Shown: in pieces, positions 8,149 through 16,881 of the stretch
How positions within the stretch are numbered: position 1 is the stretch's first letter
Layout: the number at the start of each line of letters is the position of its first letter
From: JAIQFL01 sp035295745
Lineage (GTDB): Bacteria > Acidobacteriota > Terriglobia > Bryobacterales > Bryobacteraceae
Direction: 5' to 3'
NCBI GenBank assembly: GCA_035295745.1
Contig: DATGIL010000073.1
Location: forward strand, 124,001 to 188,000
DNA: 64,000 nucleotides
Made by a program: the position numbers and the translations under genes
Notes under the pieces: generated by a model
What the model was told of the DNA's origin: nothing
The model's database searches: none
The model's input: the letters and a program-made list of their open reading frames with translations, nothing else

Positions 8149-10803
8149 ATGTGGAATTGGGTGAGGCGCCGGTGGAGCCGCGCAGATCGGGAGACCAGCC
8201 GCGAGATTCAGGCACACATCCAGTGGGAGGCGGAAGATCTGGTGCGCGACGGAGTGCCGCTTGCGGAGGCTCGCGAGAGGGCGCGCCGGGCGTTCGGCAA
8301 TACCGATCGAGTCGGGGAGGAGTGTCGCGAAATGTCCACACGAACTGCCGTGGAAGCATGGGCGCAAGACGTGAGCTATGCGGCGAGGGTGTTGTGGCGG
8401 AGCCGCGGATTCGCAGCGGCGGCGATTGCCACCCTCGCATTGGGAATCGGGGCGAACACCGCCATCTTCAGCGTGGTGTACGCGGTGCTTTTGAAGCCGC
8501 TGCCGTATGCCGAGCCCGGCCGAATCGGGGCCGTCCACATCGAGATCCCGCAGTTTCCGGGTGCCGCGGGAAGCATGGGGGAACGCCCCCGCGACTATCG
8601 CGAGTGGCAGAAGCGCACAACCGCATTCTCCGACCTGGCGATCTTCACCGCGGCGACGCCCGACCTCACCGGGCAAGGCGAGCCGGAGCGCCTGGGCGGA
8701 TTGCGTGTCTCGCCGAACCTGTTCCCGCTGCTCGGCGTACGCATGCAAATCGGCAGAGGATTTCGCGAGGGAGAAGATGTTCCGGGTGCAGACGGGCTAG
8801 TGATCCTGAGCCACGAATTCTGGATGCGGCGGTTCGCGGGTGATGCCTCGATTCTGGACCGTCGGTTGGAGTTGGACGGGCGCCCGTTTCTGGTGGCGGG
8901 GATTCTTCCGGCCGACTTTGTGTTCGTCACCGGGAAGCAGTTTCATCCCGCCCTTCCGTTGCCTGCGCGCATCGACGTGTGGCTGCCAGCGGCGTTTTCG
9001 AAAGCGGAACTGGAGAAGAAGCCCAATTTCGATTACGGCGTGATCGGCCGCCTGAAGCCGGGAGTGAGCATGGCGGAAGCGGCGCAGCAGTTGGACGCGG
9101 TCTCGGTGCATTTCGGCCACGAGGAGTGGCCCACGCTGAACATGGATCTGCACACGAAACTGGTCCCGTTGCCGGAAGTGTTCACGGGCAATGTGCGGCC
9201 GGGTCTGGTCCTGCTGCTGGGCGCGGTGGGGCTGTTGCTGTTGATTGCCTGCGTCAATCTGGCGAATCTGGTGATGGCACGGATGACCGGGAGGCGGAAG
9301 GAGTTCGCCACCCGGGCAGCGTTGGGAGCACGCCGCGGACGGCTCGCGAGGCAGTTGCTAACCGAGAGTCTGCTGCTGGCAATTCTCGGTGCCGCGGCGG
9401 GGGCGGTATTGGCATATTGGGGCACGCGGCTGGCGGTGAGATTGGGGCCGAGCGATCTGCCGCTCCTCGAGCGAGTGAGCCTGAACGCGCCGGTGCTCTG
9501 GTTTACTACCGCGATCGCGCTGTTGACGGGGATAGGATTCGGGCTGCTGCCGGCGGTGGAAATGGCGCGGCTCGATCCGGCTGAGGATTTGAAGGAGGGC
9601 GCGCGCGGATTCACGGAAGGTCCCCGATCTGGCCGGCTGCGGCGCGTGCTGGTCACGTTGGAAGCCGCCTTGAGCACGTCATTGCTGGCTGCGGCGGGGC
9701 TGTTGCTGCACAGTTTTCTGAATGTCACGAACGTGGATAAAGGATTTTCGGTGGAGCGCGTATTGTCGGCGGATCTGGTTTTGCCGCAAAGGACATATCA
9801 GACGGCCGAACAGCGCATCGGATTCTACCGGGAAGTGATTCGGCGCATTCAGTCGCTCGCAGGCGTGGAGTCGGTGGGCGCGGTGACGGACCTCCCCTTG
9901 ACCAACGAATCGCGCACCAAGCTGATCGAACTGGAGAGCGATGTGACGGTGTCGCTGGACCGGCCTTCGGCGGCGTGGCGGCATGCGACTCCGGACTACT
10001 TCCGCGCCATGGGAATTCCGCTGCTGGCGGGACGGGCTTTCCGCGAGTTGGAACCTGCGCCGGTCGCGATTATCAGCCAAAGTCTGGCGAAGGCTCTCTG
10101 GCCGTTGGAACCCGCGGAGAGCGCTGTAGGGAAAGGCATTCGGGAAGGCAGCCCGCGAGGTCCGCTGATCCGGATCGCCGGCGTGGCCGCGGATGTCCGC
10201 ACGGTGTCGCTGGAATCGAAGCCGATGCCCCAGATGTATCGGCCTTACGTGCAAGGGGCGGAGTCGGACATGAGTGTGGTGGTGCGGACGGCGCAGGATC
10301 CGCAGATGCTGGCCCGCGCGGTACGCGGGGAAATTCGTTCGTTGGACGCCGGCTTGCCTGTCCCGGCGATGCGGACGATGCGCGAGCTGGTATCGGGTTC
10401 GGTATCGCAGCGTCGATTTCAGATGGTGCTGATCGTGGCGTTTGCGGCGCTGGCACTGCTGCTGGCGGTGGTCGGGATCTACGGCGTGGTGAGCTACTCG
10501 GTTCTGCTGCGGACGCGCGAGATCGGGCTGCGCATGGCATTGGGCGCGCAGCAGGCGAATGTCGTCCGGTCGGTGTTGAAGGAGGGGCTCACGCCGGTGG
10601 CGGCAGGCCTGGTGATCGGACTGGTGGGCGCGACGGCAGCAGCGCGGGCACTGAAGAGCCTGCTGTTCCAGATCGGGCCGATGGACCCGCTGGCGATCGG
10701 AGCAGTGGCGGTGGTGCTCCTGCTGGCCGCGACGGCGGCGTGTTATGTGCCGGCGAGGTGGGCATCACGGCTGGATCCTACGGAGGCGTTGCGGCACGAG
10801 TGA
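8149..10803 (+). CDS. ADOP-type duplicated ABC-transporter permease (MacB/FtsX family)
   Basis: This 884-residue protein has the layout of acidobacterial duplicated orphan permeases. A charged prefix domain (residues 1-60, ETSREIQAHIQWEAEDLVRD) is followed by a first membrane helix around GLGIGANTAIFS-like sequence (here LALGIGANTAIFSVVYAVLL). Then come a large MacB-type periplasmic core, an FtsX block of three helices from about residue 350 (AVGLLLLIACVNLANLV), a second periplasmic core, and a second FtsX block from about residue 759 ending in DPTEALRHE. No ATPase gene is adjacent, as is usual for this family. It is translationally coupled to padR. Substrate unknown; a role in export or stress response is family inference. 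Confidence 0.93.
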   Translation: MWNWVRRRWSRADRETSREIQAHIQWEAEDLVRDGVPLAEARERARRAFGNTDRVGEECREMSTRTAVEAWAQDVSYAARVLWRSRGFAAAAIATLALGIGANTAIFSVVYAVLLKPLPYAEPGRIGAVHIEIPQFPGAAGSMGERPRDYREWQKRTTAFSDLAIFTAATPDLTGQGEPERLGGLRVSPNLFPLLGVRMQIGRGFREGEDVPGADGLVILSHEFWMRRFAGDASILDRRLELDGRPFLVAGILPADFVFVTGKQFHPALPLPARIDVWLPAAFSKAELEKKPNFDYGVIGRLKPGVSMAEAAQQLDAVSVHFGHEEWPTLNMDLHTKLVPLPEVFTGNVRPGLVLLLGAVGLLLLIACVNLANLVMARMTGRRKEFATRAALGARRGRLARQLLTESLLLAILGAAAGAVLAYWGTRLAVRLGPSDLPLLERVSLNAPVLWFTTAIALLTGIGFGLLPAVEMARLDPAEDLKEGARGFTEGPRSGRLRRVLVTLEAALSTSLLAAAGLLLHSFLNVTNVDKGFSVERVLSADLVLPQRTYQTAEQRIGFYREVIRRIQSLAGVESVGAVTDLPLTNESRTKLIELESDVTVSLDRPSAAWRHATPDYFRAMGIPLLAGRAFRELEPAPVAIISQSLAKALWPLEPAESAVGKGIREGSPRGPLIRIAGVAADVRTVSLESKPMPQMYRPYVQGAESDMSVVVRTAQDPQMLARAVRGEIRSLDAGLPVPAMRTMRELVSGSVSQRRFQMVLIVAFAALALLLAVVGIYGVVSYSVLLRTREIGLRMALGAQQANVVRSVLKEGLTPVAAGLVIGLVGATAAARALKSLLFQIGPMDPLAIGAVAVVLLLAATAACYVPARWASRLDPTEALRHE

Positions 10804-10814
10804 ACGTGGGGCGG

Positions 10815-13556
10815 CTAATGGCGGCGGAGGGCTTCATGCTGCTCGCGGAGAACGCGGGGGTCGTCCATGCGGGGGCTGCCGGGTGCGGGATCGAGTGGGT
10901 CTTTGGCTTTTTCCGGATCGAAGAGGGCGCGGTCCACGGGCAAGGCATCGTATGGCGTGAAGTCGGACTGCGCGCTGAAGCAATCGCTTAAGTCGGCCGC
11001 TGCGGCATCGAACAAATTGAGAGGCGGCAGGTTCAACATCCGAAAAATCGTTTTGAGCAGTCCCGGAAAACTGGAATTCGCATGTGAGACGTAATTCTTG
11101 CGCGCGTAGGGGCCGAGCGCCAGCATCACCGTGCGGTGTGAGTCGACGTGATCCACGCCGCCTTGCGCGTCGTCTTCGGTGACGAAGATCGCCATCTCGC
11201 GCCACCACGGCGTGTGCGACAGGTACTCGACGATGCGTCCCAGTGCAACGTCATTGTCTGCCACGTAGGAGGCGTTGTAGGGATAGCCATCCGCGGGGCG
11301 GGCACGCGTCATGTGATCCTGCGGCAGGTGAATGAACACGAACTGCGGAAAGGGCGCGTGGCCTTTCACATATCGGCGATCCACGTCCGCCAGGAACTGG
11401 CTGACGCGATATTGGTCCGGGATGTTCATGTTGAACTGCGGGTAGTCGCGGGCCGTATTGCGATAAAGGGGGTCGGGCATGGGGACGTTAGTGAGAAGAC
11501 GGGCGCCCGTCGATTTCTCACCGGGGCCCTCCTCCACACCCGCGAGTTCGAAGCCTTCGCCATAATTGCGGAAGCTGATGCCGTGGCGCTCCAGGTGATG
11601 CCAGATGCTACCTGCTTCCAGCAGCTCCTCGGGATGGACCGACGAATCCGACCCGGCGTACAGGAGACGTCCCGGAGCGGTAGTGGGAAAGCGAAATTCT
11701 TTCCCGCCGGCGTAGGACGCCATGAGAGAGGACTCCGTCCACGCGTTGGGATACGAACCGACGAGCCAATGATGCCCGTCGACGCTGACTTCGGAATCGG
11801 CGTAGAAGTTGTCGCTGATGGCGAAGCGTGCGGCCAATGCATGGTGGTTAGGCGTGACGTTGATGCCGCTGAGGGTCGCGCCATTCGGATTCGCGCGGCG
11901 ATCAGGTGCGACGGTGGCGGAATGTCCGAAACGGGCGAGGGCGGGCATGCCGTTCACAGGCCCGTTGGCGGCCTGCTCGATGTCGCCGAAGACCTCATCG
12001 TAGGTGCGGTTCTCTTTGACGATCAGCACGACGTGGCGAATTCCGGCTGGCGGCGCTGCACTCGAACTCGTGTGAGCAGACGGAACGAACCCGTTGTTCT
12101 GCCGGACGCGCGCGGTGAGAGCGGGCAGTTCTCCCAGGCCGGGAAGCGGGAAGATCGAGATCGACCCGCGCCGCAAGGTACCCTGAAAGCTGGATTCGCC
12201 GGGCGGCGGGGCGTCATTCGGCCCGGTTCCGTGGCCCTTCGCGTTGACTGCGTAGACCACTCCATCCCGCACCGCAGCTCGCGTGGGGAACCAGCCGGCG
12301 GGGAGATGACCGACGAGCCGCATTTCGCGCGGATCGACGCTGGTGTCGATCACGCCGATGGCATTGATGCCGGCCTCCGCCACCAGAAGCATCTTGGATG
12401 CGGCGTCGTAAGTGAGACCGATTGGCAGCACGCCACGCAAGTTATCGAGCTCTGGAATTCGGATCGGAATCGTGGTGCGAATCCGATTGGTGTGTTCCTC
12501 GATGACGGTGATCGAGTCGTTATGCCCGTTGGAAACGAAGACGTACCCGCCGCCGGCTGCAACCCCAGATGGACTGCTGCCCCCTGCCGTGGTTCCGCCG
12601 AATGGCAATCCTGTGCGGATCAAGCCCTCCAGGCGTGGCGCAGAGGGGTTCGCCAGGTCGACGACGGCAAGCGAATTCGACTCCTTTACGTTGGGATCGC
12701 CGAGTCCCGGAATTTGCACTGGACCGCGCGCGGTCTCACGGCGTACGCCTCGTCGCGATTCCATGGAAGGGAATCCGAATGCCGGAAAGGGCAGGCCGGT
12801 TTCCACCGGGTGTTTCGGGTCGGCACCCGGCACGGCTTTGTACTCGAACATGCCGATGTTGGTGACATAGGCTTTGCGGCCATGGTCAGAGAGAGCGAGG
12901 GCGAAGGGCAGACGGCCCAGACGCAGCGAGGAAAGAATCCGCTTGCGGGCGACGTCAATGGCCACCAGCCGGAAGTTTGACTGATCGACGACGTAGAGAA
13001 TTTGGTGCTCACGGTCGAGCGCCAGGTCCCCCGTGTAGCTGTCGTCGAAGCCGCCTTGGTTCAGATTCAGGTTGTATTTCTTCGTGCCGGTGCGAGGATC
13101 GATGACGCGCACGCGGCCGATATCACCTTCGGAGAGAAACAGCTCGTCTTCGCCATGGAAGGCAAGACCCATGAAGACGGCGTGCCAGTCGTCATCTTCC
13201 GGCTCGGCGGCCTCCGCGCCTCTTCGCTTGGGCGGCGCTACGGAATGGCGAACGCTCCAGCCATTCGAATCCTTCTCGAGAGTGGTGAGAGAGAATTTGT
13301 CGGGACCGCCGTTGATGGAGATGACCTGATTCCCACTGGGACTGATAGCGATCCCGAAAGGGCCGGGACCGGTGGTGTACTGCCGGCCCAAAGGGGTGAC
13401 GATCCGGCCACCAGGCAGAATCGTCTCATTGCTCGAAAGAGGTCCGGCGGGGCGGGAGCCGGCAGGCACCGAGAACTCCGCGGCAAATGCTCCAAAAGTG
13501 AGCGCACCAACGCCCAACAGAGCGTTATGCAGCAACCGCCGTTTGCGCGTGGACAC
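10815..13556 (-). CDS. Exported beta-propeller plus phosphoesterase (phospholipase C/acid phosphatase-like) protein
   Basis: The 913-residue product begins at a GTG directly abutting the TAG of the upstream pseudopilin gene (TAGGTG), which implies translational coupling. After a signal-like N-terminus (LLHNALLGVGALTFGAFA), residues 50-480 form a YncE-like beta-propeller with repeated segments such as GPFGIAISPSGNQVISINGG and FALALSDHGRKAYVTNIG. Residues 510-870 are an alkaline-phosphatase-fold phosphoesterase with the family landmarks IRHVVLIVKENRTYDEVFGD, VDGHHWLVGSYPNAW and FVTEDDAQGGVDHVDSHRT. These histidines and aspartates are the expected metal and phosphate ligands. A periplasmic or extracellular phosphodiesterase/phosphatase is likely. 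Its link to the pilus cluster is positional only. Confidence 0.92.
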   Translation of the reverse strand: MSTRKRRLLHNALLGVGALTFGAFAAEFSVPAGSRPAGPLSSNETILPGGRIVTPLGRQYTTGPGPFGIAISPSGNQVISINGGPDKFSLTTLEKDSNGWSVRHSVAPPKRRGAEAAEPEDDDWHAVFMGLAFHGEDELFLSEGDIGRVRVIDPRTGTKKYNLNLNQGGFDDSYTGDLALDREHQILYVVDQSNFRLVAIDVARKRILSSLRLGRLPFALALSDHGRKAYVTNIGMFEYKAVPGADPKHPVETGLPFPAFGFPSMESRRGVRRETARGPVQIPGLGDPNVKESNSLAVVDLANPSAPRLEGLIRTGLPFGGTTAGGSSPSGVAAGGGYVFVSNGHNDSITVIEEHTNRIRTTIPIRIPELDNLRGVLPIGLTYDAASKMLLVAEAGINAIGVIDTSVDPREMRLVGHLPAGWFPTRAAVRDGVVYAVNAKGHGTGPNDAPPPGESSFQGTLRRGSISIFPLPGLGELPALTARVRQNNGFVPSAHTSSSAAPPAGIRHVVLIVKENRTYDEVFGDIEQAANGPVNGMPALARFGHSATVAPDRRANPNGATLSGINVTPNHHALAARFAISDNFYADSEVSVDGHHWLVGSYPNAWTESSLMASYAGGKEFRFPTTAPGRLLYAGSDSSVHPEELLEAGSIWHHLERHGISFRNYGEGFELAGVEEGPGEKSTGARLLTNVPMPDPLYRNTARDYPQFNMNIPDQYRVSQFLADVDRRYVKGHAPFPQFVFIHLPQDHMTRARPADGYPYNASYVADNDVALGRIVEYLSHTPWWREMAIFVTEDDAQGGVDHVDSHRTVMLALGPYARKNYVSHANSSFPGLLKTIFRMLNLPPLNLFDAAAADLSDCFSAQSDFTPYDALPVDRALFDPEKAKDPLDPAPGSPRMDDPRVLREQHEALRRH

Positions 13557-14945
13557 CTAGTCCCGTTTTACCACGCCGATGTCCGTCACGAAGCCAGGAG
13601 TACCGCTGCCGGGCGAGCTGCCATTCACTACCGGAGTGATGTACCCGGAGTTACCGGAGTTGCCAAAACCGCTGGGAGCTCCATTCATGTTCGTAACTGG
13701 CGTGCCGATCTGCGAGCCGCCCATCGACCCCATCGCGGAAGCCGGTGTACCACCTGATCCCCCACCCAATGGATTCGGCACGTTCTTCACCTTGGTGGGA
13801 TCGAAAACGAATTCCCACTCCTTGTAGTTCGAGCGATCGTTGTAGATCTTAATGCTGGCTGCGTCCGCATTGCTGGCGAAACCCGCGATTCCTCCGCCCA
13901 TAGTCACACCATTCGCCGCGGTGGGCATCCCGCCAGGACGGGGCTGGGTCAGAATCTGCTGGATCATCTGCTGCGCCTGGTTTGCGCCCTGAAGCTGGCT
14001 GTTGATCACGCTCCCGGGCTGCTGAAACCCAGGCGCCCCGCCATTAGCGCCCGGAGTAATCGGGTAAGGCGAAACTCCTCCGGTCTGTGAGTTGACCGGC
14101 TGACCGGGAAAACCTCCGGTCTGTCCGCCCGGAAAAGGTGTGATGGGCATGGGATACTGCCCTTGCCCAGGAACCTGCCCCGGCGTGTTGGGTGTGGGCA
14201 CTTGTCCGGGCACTCCCGGAGGCACCTGTCCAGGCAACCCCGGGACTCCCGGCACTCCCGGAGGCAAAGTCACTCCAGCGACCGGCTCTCCGTTGACCAT
14301 CCCGGGCTGCTGAATTCCAACCCCTGGCACAGAAGGCTGGCCCGTCGCGGAAGAAGGATTGTTGGGATCGGGTGGTTGGGTGTCGCTGCCACCGGGCGGC
14401 ATCTGCGGCATGTTGTCGCTGGACCGTTTGCGGTTGGCTAAGGTCGCTCCGATGGTTCCGGCGTTCCCTGCGTTCTGTCCCGAATTATAGTCGCCGCCCT
14501 CGGTGGAAGCGCCCCATTGGAAGGTGCTACCGCTGGTGCCACTGGTGCCGCCGTTATTGCTGGTGTTGCCGTTGGGATTGTTGGGGTCGTTGCTGGGCGG
14601 CTTGGTGATCACGGAATCGGTGAGCATTCCGTTCTGAATGTGGATAATGCGCCATTCTTTGGACCCGGTCATCGGATCTGCGAAGCGTTTGCGTAGAAAG
14701 CGCTGGTTGTTGAGGCTTTCGAGTTCCTCGATTTTGCCTGGCCATCGCTTGTTCTGCTTCATGAACATGTAGATGGCGCGCTTGTACTCCTCGCCGCGAG
14801 TGATGAGCATCTGCTCCCGGGTTCGCTGTGCGTCGAAAGCCAGGCGCGGCACTTCCATGTAGAGCATGATGGCGACGATCGCCGCCATCAAAAACACCAG
14901 CAGCATGGCAAAACCTGCCTCGCCGTGATGACGCCGCTTCCTCAT
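13557..14945 (-). CDS. Pseudopilin-like protein with long Gly/Pro/Asn-rich tail
   Basis: In-frame starts exist at 14984, 14969 and 14945. I favour 14945: it follows the purine-rich GAGCGAGGGGCGGA and gives an ideal prepilin leader, MRKRRHHGEAG. The hydrophobic helix FAMLLVFLMAAIVAIMLYME follows. Position +5 after the G/F cleavage point is L, not the Glu of major pilins, so this may be a minor/GspK-like pseudopilin. A short globular part (EEYKRAIYMFMKQNKRWPGKI) resembles GspG-type beta/alpha heads. From about residue 140 the protein becomes low-complexity, rich in G, P, N and Q, with runs like PGVPGVPGLPGQVPPGVPGQ. It is the last assembly-type gene of the pil set and overlaps none once the short start is used. 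Confidence 0.8.
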   Translation of the reverse strand: MRKRRHHGEAGFAMLLVFLMAAIVAIMLYMEVPRLAFDAQRTREQMLITRGEEYKRAIYMFMKQNKRWPGKIEELESLNNQRFLRKRFADPMTGSKEWRIIHIQNGMLTDSVITKPPSNDPNNPNGNTSNNGGTSGTSGSTFQWGASTEGGDYNSGQNAGNAGTIGATLANRKRSSDNMPQMPPGGSDTQPPDPNNPSSATGQPSVPGVGIQQPGMVNGEPVAGVTLPPGVPGVPGLPGQVPPGVPGQVPTPNTPGQVPGQGQYPMPITPFPGGQTGGFPGQPVNSQTGGVSPYPITPGANGGAPGFQQPGSVINSQLQGANQAQQMIQQILTQPRPGGMPTAANGVTMGGGIAGFASNADAASIKIYNDRSNYKEWEFVFDPTKVKNVPNPLGGGSGGTPASAMGSMGGSQIGTPVTNMNGAPSGFGNSGNSGYITPVVNGSSPGSGTPGFVTDIGVVKRD

Positions 14946-14970
14946 TCCGCCCCTCGCTCTCTCTTCCATG

Positions 14971-15717
14971 TTAACTCTGACCATCGGCAGGAGGTGTCAG
15001 CGGAACGCTTTGACTGCGTTTCGTCTGTAGATCTTCCATATCGACCGAAGTCGCCTGAATCTTCTTTACCAGGTAGCGCTTTTGGATCAACTCCCCTTCC
15101 TTCGCGATAAAGATGTCTTCGCCGTCCATGAAGTAAGCGACCTTCGGCCCGTCGTTCCGCACAATCGAGAATCCGTAGAACTTGAGCTGGACGGGCAGCA
15201 CCGGTGTTACCGGCGGCGGTGGATCGGGAACGCGGTCTGGCGGCTTGCGCGGACCGATCACCGGCCTCACGATGGGACTGACCCCTGCCAGTTGCTGCGT
15301 GGGCGGCGGTGGCGGTGCGCCCATTTGAAAGAGATTCCGTGACCCGCCTGCCAGTTCCACGGCTTGCACCTTCGCCAGGAGGTCGATGCGAATGGTGGGG
15401 TCGACTTTCGTCGGATCGATACGGTCCTCAGGTCGTTTGGTGTGCAGCGGGGGATTGAACTCCTCGCTTCGCCGCTGCACGGTGGAAGCTGGCTTGCGCG
15501 CAGGCGTATCGGAGTTTACCGGTGTAATCGTGGGGATTGCGCCAGGCGTCGTCGTCGAAGCAACGCTTCTGGCGGGCGCGTCCGGAATGTTGGGGCCCGC
15601 CAGCACGTTGCTGTAGAACTCGTACAGGCAGACCACTCCCAGCACGCACAGAAGTCCGACGCCCACGTTGTACGGTAGACCGAAAACTTTTCTCTTGTCG
15701 CCGCTGTCGGTGCTCAT
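14971..15717 (-). CDS. pilP: PilP-like / GspC-like inner-membrane-anchored assembly protein
   Basis: The 248-residue product has one N-terminal membrane segment (VGVGLLCVLGVVCLYEFYSNVLA), a proline-rich linker and a C-terminal small beta domain (PVLPVQLKFYGFSIVRN, DGEDIFIAKEGELIQKRYLVKKIQATSVDMEDL). That beta domain resembles the PilP/GspC homology region, which contacts the secretin. The first codon overlaps the PilO stop (ATGA). Its position directly after pilM-N-O supports the assignment. Canonical PilP is a lipoprotein; this one has a membrane anchor instead, so it is also comparable to GspC. No secretin gene is in the window for it to dock with. Confidence 0.8.
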   Translation of the reverse strand: MSTDSGDKRKVFGLPYNVGVGLLCVLGVVCLYEFYSNVLAGPNIPDAPARSVASTTTPGAIPTITPVNSDTPARKPASTVQRRSEEFNPPLHTKRPEDRIDPTKVDPTIRIDLLAKVQAVELAGGSRNLFQMGAPPPPPTQQLAGVSPIVRPVIGPRKPPDRVPDPPPPVTPVLPVQLKFYGFSIVRNDGPKVAYFMDGEDIFIAKEGELIQKRYLVKKIQATSVDMEDLQTKRSQSVPLTPPADGQS

Positions 15718-16322
15718 ATTGCCGCTCCCGGAGCATCTTTGATGTACGCTAAAAACTTCAAGGTGACGTTCAACGATTGGCCGTTCTGCGCTTGCGGCGC
15801 CGCTGCCTGCATGCTGTCGATGATCAGGAATTTCGGCGACCTGTCGATCAGGTTGATGAACTTCATGAAGTTCGCATAGGTCCCGTCGAAGCCCACCGTG
15901 ACGCTCAACTTGACGAACGTGTCGCTCCCCTCGATCGCCTGGCGGTCCGCCGTCATTTGACCCATTTTGATTCCCGCAGCGGTGGAGGTGTCGTTGATTT
16001 CGGTCAGGATGGTAGCGGCGGCACTCTGCACATCCATGAAGTACTTGTCCAGAAACTGATCGCCTTCGGTGCGGGCGGTTTGCACCTTTTCCACCATTTG
16101 GCGGCTCCGGGCAACGCGCTCCTGCAACTGGGTGAGTTGTGCCGAGAGGCGCTCCCGGTCCTGTCGAAGGTCGTCCGCCGACCCGCCGAAGGGTTTGAAG
16201 GCAACTACCGCAGCCACCAGATTTCCAATCAGCAGCAGTCCGATGATCACCCGCATCACCACGCGGGGGTCGGTGATTCCGCCGCCCAATTTCAGGCCGC
16301 CGAGATTAAAGTTTTTGGGCAT
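15714..16322 (-). CDS. pilO: PilO-like type IV pilus alignment protein
   Basis: I chose the ATG at 16322 (MPKNFNLGGL); a GTG nine bases upstream is the alternative. Either start overlaps the end of pilN. The 202-residue protein has one membrane helix (VVMRVIIGLLLIGNLVAAVVAF), a coiled-coil stretch (LRQDRERLSAQLTQLQERVA) and a C-terminal ferredoxin-like half, with a segment (GTYANFMKFINLIDRSPKFL) typical of PilO-type proteins that pair with PilN. The order pilM-pilN-pilO-pilP matches the conserved alignment subcomplex linking the cytoplasmic motor to the outer-membrane secretin. It is coupled to pilP by a 4-base overlap. Confidence 0.87.
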   Translation of the reverse strand: MPKNFNLGGLKLGGGITDPRVVMRVIIGLLLIGNLVAAVVAFKPFGGSADDLRQDRERLSAQLTQLQERVARSRQMVEKVQTARTEGDQFLDKYFMDVQSAAATILTEINDTSTAAGIKMGQMTADRQAIEGSDTFVKLSVTVGFDGTYANFMKFINLIDRSPKFLIIDSMQAAAPQAQNGQSLNVTLKFLAYIKDAPGAAI

Positions 16323-16872
16323 ATTCCACACTCACTCGGCATTTGTAAAACGGGTCCGCCTGGGTGGGCGGCGACAGCACCTTCACATCGGAATAAGAGA
16401 ACAGCTTGTTCTCGTGCAGCGCTTTGAACAGGCCGATTACCGCAGGGTTGTCACCCGCGCCGACCGTCATATCGAGAGAAACTTTCTCGTCGCTATTCAC
16501 GGACGGGCGGATCTGGATGATCCGCACATTATACGGCACCACCTTTTCCAGGTCGGCGAAAATGCGCGTCCAACTGACCCCTTTCCGGATCAGCAGGGCA
16601 TTCAGGAAAACGCTCTGTTCCAGCACTTCGGCGTTCTGCGGCTTGCGCAGAACGGCGTCCAATTGATTTTGCTGTGCATTGACGCGCTGGATTTGAGAGT
16701 TCAGACGATCGATATCGTGATGGAGATCGGCAAGCTGGCTCTTATCCGCCCGGGACAGGTTGATCAGGAGGGCCAGGGTGACGCACAACAGCACGCTCAC
16801 CGCGATGGAGGCCACCAGCATCGCCCGATCTCTTCGGAACGGCTGGCTCGCCAGATTGATTGGAATCCTCAT
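16306..16872 (-). CDS. pilN: PilN-like type IV pilus alignment protein
   Basis: The start at 16872 lies nine bases after the pilM stop. The 188-residue product opens with MRIPINLASQPFRRDRAM, which matches the short cytoplasmic PilN motif (INL.P.R) that binds PilM. A single membrane helix (MLVASIAVSVLLCVTLALLI), a coiled coil (LHHDIDRLNSQIQRVNAQQN) and a C-terminal domain follow. No strong ribosome site precedes it, so coupling to pilM translation is likely. Role from family: it forms the inner-membrane PilN/PilO heterodimer of the pilus alignment complex. Confidence 0.88.
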   Translation of the reverse strand: MRIPINLASQPFRRDRAMLVASIAVSVLLCVTLALLINLSRADKSQLADLHHDIDRLNSQIQRVNAQQNQLDAVLRKPQNAEVLEQSVFLNALLIRKGVSWTRIFADLEKVVPYNVRIIQIRPSVNSDEKVSLDMTVGAGDNPAVIGLFKALHENKLFSYSDVKVLSPPTQADPFYKCRVSVEYAQKL

Positions 16873-16881
16873 AGGTGCAAC

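Noticed and set aside
11148..12980. 610-codon plus-strand open frame opposite the phosphoesterase gene
   Set aside because: It is antisense to a gene with clear family motifs. The composition is arginine/histidine-rich, as expected for a shadow frame in GC-rich DNA.
13990..14300. Collagen-like triple-helix region in the pseudopilin-like protein
   Set aside because: PGVPGVPGLPGQV-type runs hold the Gly-X-Y register for only a few turns before N/Q/T-rich interruptions, so a stable triple helix is not supported. It is treated as low-complexity tail.
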